A stretch of 19,619 bases of DNA, taken from positions 1 through 19,619 of the forward strand of contig JAZNXI010000165.1 of NCBI GenBank assembly GCA_045593825.1. The letters are read 5' to 3'. Both the position numbers and the translations under genes were made by a program. Shown piece by piece: positions 1 through 6,208 of the stretch. The notes beneath the pieces are model-generated. The model saw only the letters and a program-made list of their open reading frames with translations. It ran no database searches and had not been told where the DNA came from. The DNA is from SIG299 sp045593825 (GTDB lineage Bacteria > Bacillota > Clostridia > Lachnospirales > Lachnospiraceae). The stretch's first letter is position 1, and every line of letters starts with the position of its first letter.

Positions 1-1068
1 CGGTAAAGATATTCCCGTTTCTTCCATCAGTTCTTCTATATGTTTCGGACGTAAACTCAAACAAGCATACACTATTTTTTCCTGACTTGCAAGTAAAATT
101 TTTTCGAAATTCTTTTTTTCTCCCCCGTTTGCTCCCAAAAAACGGGCATATTTTTCTGCAAATCCCTGTAAAATATCCTCCGGTTCCCGTACCAGATACG
201 CTCCTTCCTGAATCAGCCTGTTGGTTCCCTCCGTCAGCTTTTCATAAATACTTCCCGGAACTGCATAAATATCCTTTCCCTGCTCCAACGCATAGGAAAC
301 CGTAATCAGTGAGCCGCTGTTTTCCCTGGCCTCCACCACAAGTATTGCATCTGAAAGTCCGGAAATAATTCGGTTTCTTTTTGGAAAATTCCAGGATGCC
401 GGCTCTGTGCCCGGCAGCTCCTCCGAAATCACTCCTCCCATCTCCTGCAGCCGGTTATAAAGCAGCTTGTTTTCTCTCGGATAACATACATCCACACCGC
501 TGCCTAACACAGCATATGCACGTCCTGCTTCATTTATGGCACTTCTTTGCGCCGCACCATCAATTCCTCTTGCCATTCCGCTGATAATCTGAATACCCGC
601 CGAAGAAAGTTTCCCCGAAAAACCGGCGGCAATTTCTTTTCCGTAAACACTGCAGTTTCTTGCACCGATAACTGCCAAAGATGGGGTATTCTCCTTTGGA
701 AGCTCCCCATAATAATACAGCATAAGAGGTGGCAGAAAAATATGCTTTAATCGCTCCGGAAAGTCCTCCGACTCGCGGCAAACCAGCTTTATCCCCTTAT
801 TTTTGGCACTTTCATAGGATTTTCTTGCGGCATCCTTTATTTTATCATCCTCCAGAATCGATATTATCTGATTCCTTCTGTTTTTTTGCTGCTCAAATTC
901 CTCGCAAAGAGGCCCGAAAAATTCTTTTACTTCCTTTTTTTTACCGGCATTGTACCAAGCTTCCGTATCCGGGCAAAACTTTAATAAATCTTCCTTTTCC
1001 CTCTGGCTGATTCCTGTTATACTATGGAACCAATGCCAGTATTCTTCCCGTTCCAGTTCTTTATTCAT
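1..1068 (-). CDS. dprA: DNA processing protein DprA, 3' end cut by window edge
   Basis: DprA/Smf binds single-stranded DNA taken up during transformation and loads RecA on it in the cytoplasm. The reading frame is open for 356 codons from the ATG at 1068 down to base 1, so only the last few residues are missing. The Rossmann-like DprA core is clear: VIGAR at 133-137, SGMARGID at 163-170, GSGVDVCYP at 189-197 and FPKRNRIISGLS at 228-239. The N-terminal ~70 residues are SAM-like, and the residues after 325 look like the start of the C-terminal winged helix (KIVYACLSLRPKHIEELMEETG). The start codon overlaps the comM stop as ATGA, which indicates translational coupling in a comM-dprA operon. No odd residues were noticed. 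The family call is very secure. Confidence 0.96.
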   Translation of the reverse strand, partial: MNKELEREEYWHWFHSITGISQREKEDLLKFCPDTEAWYNAGKKKEVKEFFGPLCEEFEQQKNRRNQIISILEDDKIKDAARKSYESAKNKGIKLVCRESEDFPERLKHIFLPPLMLYYYGELPKENTPSLAVIGARNCSVYGKEIAAGFSGKLSSAGIQIISGMARGIDGAAQRSAINEAGRAYAVLGSGVDVCYPRENKLLYNRLQEMGGVISEELPGTEPASWNFPKRNRIISGLSDAILVVEARENSGSLITVSYALEQGKDIYAVPGSIYEKLTEGTNRLIQEGAYLVREPEDILQGFAEKYARFLGANGGEKKNFEKILLASQEKIVYACLSLRPKHIEELMEETGISLP

Positions 1069-2618
1069 TCATCCATCCTCCAGTATTTTTTTCCAACATT
1101 GCAATAGCTATAAGCCTCTGTCAGATGGTGTTTTTTTATTTCTTTACTGCCCTCCAAATCAGCTATGGTCCGTGCAAGCTTTAAAATCCGGTAATACCGT
1201 CTTGTACTAAATTCATTTTTTTCAAACAAACGGTTCAGAATCATTTCTGCTTCTTCGTCAAAAGTACAAAATTCTTCCACTTCCCGTTTTCCCATTTCTG
1301 AATTCAAATGAATTGTTTTCTTTTTGAAACGCTTTTCCTGGATTTTTCTTGCCCTGCATACCTGTTCACGGACCGACTCTGAATTTTCCGTACTTTCCCG
1401 TCTTCTGATTTTGTCATAATTAACCGGAAATACCTCCATCATCATGTCAATGCGGTCCAGGATCGGTTGGCTGATTTTTCCAGTGTAACGGCTGATTTGC
1501 TGGGTCGTGCAATTACACTTTATCCGATCCGGATAAAAACCGCATGGACACGGATTCATTGCGGCCACCAGCTGAAATGCCGCAGGATAAGTATAGGTTG
1601 CCTGAAGTCTGGATACTGTAACTTCGTGTTCTTCCAACGGCTGACGCAGGGTTTCCAATACCTCTAATTTAAATTCCGTAAACTCATCCAAAAATAATAC
1701 GCCATGATGACACAAGCTCACCAGTCCGGGCTTTGCGCTTCTGCCTCCGCCAAGCAGTGCCGTCTGGGTAGTGGCATGATGAGGTGCCTGAAACGGACGG
1801 TTTACCACATACTCCAACTCGTTTTTCAATTTGCCCGAAACACTGTAAATCGTGGAAAGGTTTATCATCTCCTCAAAGGAAAGCTCCGGAAGCAAGGATG
1901 GCATACACTTTGCCAATGCGGTTTTACCACTGCCCGGTGGACCAATCATAAGAAGATGGTGGCCTCCTGCCGCTGCAATCATCAACGCCCTCTTTGCTGC
2001 AGACTGCCCTATAATATCCTTTAAATCAGCCTCTGCATCCTTTCCCCTCTCCTTTTGCATTTTCTTCAATACCGAAGGGCTCATGGGAATTTCCGGAGAA
2101 TGAGGGCTGTTGCCAAGTAAAAAGGACACAACTTCCCCTAAGGTTTCCATACCGTATACCGGCACTTCCCCCTGTAAAGCTGCTTCTCCTGCATTTCCTT
2201 TCGGTACAATAATTTTTTGAAATCCTTCCCTGGCGGCAAGACCTGCCATAGGTAGAATTCCGGTTACCTTATTCAGTTTTCCGTCGAGACTAAGCTCCCC
2301 GGCAAACATACATCCTGCTATGTGTTCTTCCGGAATGTAGCCGAATGCGGCAAGAATTGAAACTGCTGTTGCAAGATCAAAAGACGTCCCTTCTTTGCGG
2401 ATATCCGCCGGGGACAAATTAATAGTAATGTGCTTTGGAGGAAGCCGGAATCCCGCATTTTCAATTGCTATGCGGACTCTGTCTCTTGCTTCCTTTGCCT
2501 CGGAAGCCAGGGCTCCAACCATCTGCAGCTGGGGAAGACCGTTGCGTACATCGGCCTCCACTTGTACAGTAACCGCCTCCAGTCCACGAAGCACGGCACT
2601 ATAGGTTTTACAAAACAT
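1065..2618 (-). CDS. comM: ComM/YifB family AAA+ ATPase (Mg-chelatase-like)
   Basis: This 517-residue protein belongs to the YifB/ComM family. In Haemophilus and Vibrio, ComM is a hexameric branch-migration helicase that helps integrate transforming DNA. The N-terminal ~170 residues form the ChlI-like (Lon-protease-fold) domain. The AAA+ domain carries Walker A GPPGSGKT at 226-233 and Walker B GVLFLDEF at 306-313, with the family RPFQAPHH signature at 274-281. A cysteine cluster (C357, C359, C368, C370) matches the family's zinc-like motif. The C-terminal Mg_chelatase_C region follows. The length is typical. An AGGAG site lies 5 bases before the ATG, and a near-consensus promoter sits 40-70 bases upstream. 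It overlaps dprA by 4 bases. In Firmicutes the exact role of YifB is less well tested. Confidence 0.95.
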   Translation of the reverse strand: MFCKTYSAVLRGLEAVTVQVEADVRNGLPQLQMVGALASEAKEARDRVRIAIENAGFRLPPKHITINLSPADIRKEGTSFDLATAVSILAAFGYIPEEHIAGCMFAGELSLDGKLNKVTGILPMAGLAAREGFQKIIVPKGNAGEAALQGEVPVYGMETLGEVVSFLLGNSPHSPEIPMSPSVLKKMQKERGKDAEADLKDIIGQSAAKRALMIAAAGGHHLLMIGPPGSGKTALAKCMPSLLPELSFEEMINLSTIYSVSGKLKNELEYVVNRPFQAPHHATTQTALLGGGRSAKPGLVSLCHHGVLFLDEFTEFKLEVLETLRQPLEEHEVTVSRLQATYTYPAAFQLVAAMNPCPCGFYPDRIKCNCTTQQISRYTGKISQPILDRIDMMMEVFPVNYDKIRRRESTENSESVREQVCRARKIQEKRFKKKTIHLNSEMGKREVEEFCTFDEEAEMILNRLFEKNEFSTRRYYRILKLARTIADLEGSKEIKKHHLTEAYSYCNVGKKYWRMDE

Positions 2619-2656
2619 AAAGCTCCTTTCTCATCTCTCCCAAAATGAAAAGGCAC

Positions 2657-2689
2657 TGACAGTATAACATGCGTAAAATCCACTGTCAA
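2657..2689 (-). promoter_or_regulatory. Strong sigma-A-like promoter of comM-dprA with a 7-bp inverted repeat over both boxes
   Basis: On the minus strand, -35 TTGACA (2684-2689) is separated by 17 bases from -10 TATACT (2661-2666), with an extended TG two bases before it. Inverted arms TGACAGT and ACTGTCA (2682-2688 and 2657-2663) overlap the two boxes. The promoter is close to consensus. That the inverted repeat acts as an operator is inference only. Confidence 0.85.
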
Positions 2690-2702
2690 CTTATTCGTAA
2701 TA

Positions 2703-2757
2703 AAAAACTCATTCCGGCGCAGTTCCTAAACGGGGAATCTGCAAGGAATGAGTTTTT
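2703..2757 (-). terminator. Rho-independent terminator downstream of nrdR
   Basis: Thirteen-base perfect arms at 2703-2715 and 2745-2757 (AAAAACTCATTCC / GGAATGAGTTTTT) flank a 29-base loop that can itself partly pair (GCAG/CTGC). Read on the minus strand, the stem ends in a run of T just after the nrdR stop. It separates nrdR from the comM promoter. Confidence 0.85.
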
Positions 2758-2762
2758 AAATT

Positions 2763-3215
2763 TTATTTGTCTAAAATCTTTTTGATTTCACTCATGAAGG
2801 TATTAACATCTTTAAATTCACGATATACAGAAGCAAATCTTACATAAGCAACCGGATCTAAGTCGCGGAGTTTTTCCATTACCAGCTGACCAATCATGCT
2901 GCTAGGAATCTCTTTTTCTTCCATATTAAATACAGCGGTTTCTACTTCATCTACAAGGCTGTTAATCTGGTCAACAGAAATCGGACGCTTATGGCAGGAA
3001 CGGAATACACCTGCTTCAATCTTAGAACGGTCGTATGGTTCCCTGTTATTATCCTTTTTAATAACAACCAGAGGTATTGCCTCCACCTTTTCATAAGTAG
3101 TAAAGCGCTTGGAACACTCATCGCACTGACGTCTTCTACGGATGGACGAACCGTCATCCGCCGGTCTGGAATCGATTACTCTTGTGTTTTCTTTACCACA
3201 AAACGGACACTTCAT
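2763..3215 (-). CDS. nrdR: Transcriptional repressor NrdR
   Basis: NrdR senses ATP/dATP and represses ribonucleotide reductase genes by binding NrdR boxes. The 150-residue product begins MKCPFCGKENTRVIDSRP and has the zinc ribbon C3-C6 / C31-C34 (CDEC), followed by an ATP-cone domain from about residue 49. The ATG at 3215 is chosen because an AGGAGG site lies 7 bases upstream and the zinc ribbon begins immediately. The frame extends 15 codons further upstream, but that stretch includes the ribosome binding site. Length and motifs are canonical. It is divergent from the ymxH-like gene and ends at a strong terminator, so it appears monocistronic. No nrd genes lie in the window. Confidence 0.96.
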   Translation of the reverse strand: MKCPFCGKENTRVIDSRPADDGSSIRRRRQCDECSKRFTTYEKVEAIPLVVIKKDNNREPYDRSKIEAGVFRSCHKRPISVDQINSLVDEVETAVFNMEEKEIPSSMIGQLVMEKLRDLDPVAYVRFASVYREFKDVNTFMSEIKKILDK

Positions 3216-3294
3216 AACTAATCCTCCTATGTTTTCTTCTGTATTTCTAATGTTCCGCATAAACTGTTACTAACCCACCCTCCTGAGGTCCATT

Positions 3295-3588
3295 ATGCGA
3301 AATGATTGTCTGGAAGACTCCATCCGTATCTGTAAGCTCCGCCAAAAGGAAGTAATTAACCTACGGGATGGAGAACGCATCGGTTTTGTCGGTGACATTG
3401 AGTTCAACTTAAAAACCGGCTGTATAGAACGTCTGATAATTCCCGGCCCTTGCAAAATTTGGGGAATTCTAGGCCGGGACCAGGAATACATCATTCCCTG
3501 GCGCTGTGTCTGCCGCATTGGGTATGATATTATACTGGTAGACGTGGATATTAATTGTGTAACCTCTAAATGTGACTGCCCACTTTAA
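3295..3588 (+). CDS. ymxH: YlmC/YmxH family sporulation protein (PRC-barrel)
   Basis: This 97-residue protein is the only plus-strand gene. Its core (KEVINLRDGERIGFVGD ... GCIERLIIPG ... IIPWRCVCRIGYDIILVDV) matches the small PRC-barrel YlmC/YmxH family, annotated as sporulation-related in Bacillus and Clostridia; its molecular function is not well defined. A GAGGT site lies 5 bases before the ATG. The leading ~13 residues before KLRQKEVINL are slightly longer than in typical members, so a later start is possible but no better methionine exists. The C-terminus carries extra cysteines (C92, C94). Its TAA stop and the stop of the facing isomerase gene share the palindrome TTAA at 3585-3588. In B. 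subtilis ymxH follows mlpA directly; here it is separated and inverted. Confidence 0.88.
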   Translation: MRNDCLEDSIRICKLRQKEVINLRDGERIGFVGDIEFNLKTGCIERLIIPGPCKIWGILGRDQEYIIPWRCVCRIGYDIILVDVDINCVTSKCDCPL

Positions 3589-4439
3589 GCACGTTCATAA
3601 CAGCCACGGATATAGTCGCAGGATGCTTTTACGTTTTCTGGTGTGGAAGCTTCCAAAAGTACGTTAATAAAAGGCTTCTTTGCCTTTAAAATACCAAGGA
3701 AATGAGGAATGTTAAAGTTTCCTTCTCCCACGGTTACCTTTTCGTAAACAATGCTGCCGTCTTCTTTTACCACATAGTCCTTAATATGAATGGCATCAAT
3801 TTCATTGCCAAGCACATCAAAGGCTTCCTCTACAATCTTTTCATGTTGTTTTTCATTTTCTGCATTTAAAAGATTGATTGGATCAAGAATCACACGCAGG
3901 TTTGGAGAATTTACCGCATCCAAAACCTTTCTTGTGCGCTCTACATTGCACATAATATGCTTATATACCGGTTCGATACCGATACAAACACCCATTTTTT
4001 CTGCATATTCCACAATACGCTTCAGATTTTCAATAAAAATAGCAAGAGCTTCCTCAGTATGATTTTCCGGTGTGTATTTATAGCCGGTATTCACCGCTCC
4101 GGTTTCTGTACCCACCATGCCGCATTCCAAGAATTTAGCAAAGCGGATATGGTGCATGTAAGAATCCATAATGGCCTTTAACTGCGCTTCATCCGGATTC
4201 GCAAGATTTTTATAACAGCCAAGTACGGAAACCGCCACCTTGTTTTGCTCGAATACTTTCTTCATATAATCTGCCATGCCGGAGGTCATTGCACTGCTGC
4301 TGATATCAAAATCCCGGATTGCCTTTGCCAGAGCCAGCTGTGTACAACAAAACCCTGCATCGGAAATGCTTTTTACCAGTTCATCAAAAGGTGCCTTTGG
4401 CATGTCATGACCTCTGACTCCCAAACGTAATGTATCCAT
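3585..4439 (-). CDS. Sugar phosphate isomerase/epimerase-like TIM barrel (xylose isomerase-like / AP endonuclease 2 family)
   Basis: This 284-residue protein has the xylose-isomerase-like TIM-barrel pattern. Putative divalent-metal ligands are E156 (GIEP), D186 (ILDPIN), H218 (AIHIKD) and E263 (LLEAS), one per expected strand, so an active metal-dependent isomerase or epimerase is likely. The substrate cannot be read from the sequence. The fhs stop lies 17 bases upstream, and an AAGGAA site sits 8 bases before the ATG, so the gene is probably co-transcribed with fhs. That pairing does not itself reveal a pathway. It ends convergently with ymxH, sharing TTAA. The family call is firm and the function open; a hydroxypyruvate-isomerase-like or inosose-type enzyme are alternatives within the family. 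Confidence 0.85.
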   Translation of the reverse strand: MDTLRLGVRGHDMPKAPFDELVKSISDAGFCCTQLALAKAIRDFDISSSAMTSGMADYMKKVFEQNKVAVSVLGCYKNLANPDEAQLKAIMDSYMHHIRFAKFLECGMVGTETGAVNTGYKYTPENHTEEALAIFIENLKRIVEYAEKMGVCIGIEPVYKHIMCNVERTRKVLDAVNSPNLRVILDPINLLNAENEKQHEKIVEEAFDVLGNEIDAIHIKDYVVKEDGSIVYEKVTVGEGNFNIPHFLGILKAKKPFINVLLEASTPENVKASCDYIRGCYERA

Positions 4440-4456
4440 TGTAGTAATTCCTTTTC

Positions 4457-6124
4457 TTAGAATAATCCGGTGATTTCACCGTCAATAACATCTATCGCTT
4501 CTGCTGCAGGAACCTTTGGAAGACCAGGCATCTGGATAATGGTACCGGTAATAGCAACCAGGAAGCCGGCGCCTGCATTAATATATGCATCGCGGATATT
4601 AATATTAAAGCCCTCCGGACGACCAAGAAGCTTAGGGTCATCGGATAAGGAGTACTGGTTCTTAGCCAAGCAAACCGGTACATTCTTAAAGCCCAGCTCT
4701 TCTAACTTTTTAATTGCCTTTAACGCAGCAGGATCATAGGTTACAGACGCCGCACCGTAAATTTCCTTGGCAACGGTTTCAATCTTTTCGGTCAGGCTGA
4801 TTTCGTCTTCGTAAAGCACCTTGAAATCGGACTTTTTATTTTCCAAAGTATCTAAGATGCAGTTTGCAAGGTCAATGCCGCCTTCGCCGCCCTTTTCCCA
4901 TACTTCGGAAAGGGCAAAGGTACATCCTCTTTCTTCACAGAATTCCTTAACAAAGCTGAGTTCTGCATCGGAGTCTGTCATAAAACGGTTTAATGTTACA
5001 ATAACAGGCACCTGATACTTGTGAAGGTTTTCGATATGCTTTTCGAGATTTACGATACCCTTCTTTAATGCATCTAAATTTTCTGCCGCCAGGTCTGCCT
5101 TTGCCACACCGCCGTTATATTTTAACGCACGTACGGTAGCAACCAGAACAACCGCATCCGGCTTTAAACCTGCCATACGGCATTTAATATCAAAGAATTT
5201 TTCCGCACCAAGGTCTGCACCGAAGCCTGCTTCGGTAATAACATAATCTGCCAGCTTTAATGCTGCCTTTGTGGCACGAATACTGTTACAACCATGGGCA
5301 ATATTTGCAAACGGACCACCATGTACAATAGCAGGAGTATGCTCCAATGTCTGAATTAAGTTAGGCTGCAGGGCATCTTTAAGTAATGCCGCCATGGAGC
5401 CTACCGCCTTTAAATCTGCTGCAGTAACCGGTTCGCCCGCATAAGTATATGCTACAATAATCTTAGACAGACGGTTCTTTAAATCATCCATGTCTTCTGC
5501 CAGGCATAAAATAGCCATAATTTCTGTAGCAACAGAAATTACGAAATGGTCTTCTCTAACGACACCGTCGGATTTTTTGCCAAGACCGATGGTAATATTT
5601 CTTAAAGCACGGTCGTTCATATCAAGACAACGCTTCCAAACCACCTGCTTTGGGTCGATATTTAAGGAATTACCCTGGAAAATGTGATTATCCAACATTG
5701 CCGCAAGTAAATTGTTTGCAGATGTAATTGCGTGGAAATCACCGGTAAAATGGAGATTTAAATCTTCCATAGGAACAACCTGGGCATAACCGCCGCCGGA
5801 AGCGCCGCCCTTAATACCAAAACATGGTCCGAGGGATGGTTCTCTCAGGGCAAGTACAGCCTTTTTTCCGAGACGTCCAAAAGCTTCACCGATACCGATG
5901 GAGGTAGTTGTTTTTCCTTCTCCGGCAGGAGTCGGATTGATAGCGGTAACCAAAACAAGCTTACCATCAGGATTATTTTTTGTCTTTTCCATTAATTCTT
6001 CAGAAATTTTAGCCTTATACTTTCCGTAAAGTTCTAAATCGTCCTCGCAAATTCCAAGGAGTGCCGCAACCTCTTTAATTGGCTTAAGTGTAGCTTCCTG
6101 TGCAATCTGAATATCTGTTTTCAT
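4457..6124 (-). CDS. fhs: Formate-tetrahydrofolate ligase
   Basis: FTHFS makes 10-formyl-THF from formate, ATP and THF in the cytoplasm. It is the entry step of the methyl branch of the Wood-Ljungdahl pathway and a common C1 enzyme in fermenting Clostridia. At 555 residues it has normal length. The ATP-binding loop TPAGEGKTTT is at 65-74, and family blocks such as ALREPSLGPCFGIKGGA, GDFHAI, IVHGGPFANIAHG and ITGTIIQMPGLPK are intact. A GGAGG site lies 6 bases before the ATG. It has its own promoter directly after ftsK and heads a two-gene unit with the isomerase-like gene. No other Wood-Ljungdahl genes are in the window, so acetogenesis cannot be claimed from this gene alone. Confidence 0.97.
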   Translation of the reverse strand: MKTDIQIAQEATLKPIKEVAALLGICEDDLELYGKYKAKISEELMEKTKNNPDGKLVLVTAINPTPAGEGKTTTSIGIGEAFGRLGKKAVLALREPSLGPCFGIKGGASGGGYAQVVPMEDLNLHFTGDFHAITSANNLLAAMLDNHIFQGNSLNIDPKQVVWKRCLDMNDRALRNITIGLGKKSDGVVREDHFVISVATEIMAILCLAEDMDDLKNRLSKIIVAYTYAGEPVTAADLKAVGSMAALLKDALQPNLIQTLEHTPAIVHGGPFANIAHGCNSIRATKAALKLADYVITEAGFGADLGAEKFFDIKCRMAGLKPDAVVLVATVRALKYNGGVAKADLAAENLDALKKGIVNLEKHIENLHKYQVPVIVTLNRFMTDSDAELSFVKEFCEERGCTFALSEVWEKGGEGGIDLANCILDTLENKKSDFKVLYEDEISLTEKIETVAKEIYGAASVTYDPAALKAIKKLEELGFKNVPVCLAKNQYSLSDDPKLLGRPEGFNINIRDAYINAGAGFLVAITGTIIQMPGLPKVPAAEAIDVIDGEITGLF

Positions 6125-6174
6125 CAGAATCCTCCATTTCGTACTCGGGCATAACCCTCTATTCTATATCTTGT

Positions 6175-6203
6175 AGTATAACAGACTTTTTGAAAAAACT
6201 CAA
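6175..6203 (-). promoter_or_regulatory. Sigma-A-like promoter of fhs
   Basis: Minus strand: -35 TTGAGT (6198-6203), a 17-base spacer, and -10 TATACT (6175-6180) preceded by TGT, giving an extended -10. It lies just beyond the ftsK stop, about 50 bases before the fhs start. The spacer contains TTTTTTCAAAAAG, which recurs exactly upstream of the pnp -10 box. Confidence 0.8.
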
Positions 6204-6208
6204 GTAAA

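Noticed and set aside
3216..3294. Sigma-E/K-type sporulation promoter for the ymxH-like gene
   Set aside because: No pair of boxes with acceptable spacing could be found by eye in the 79-base divergent gap.
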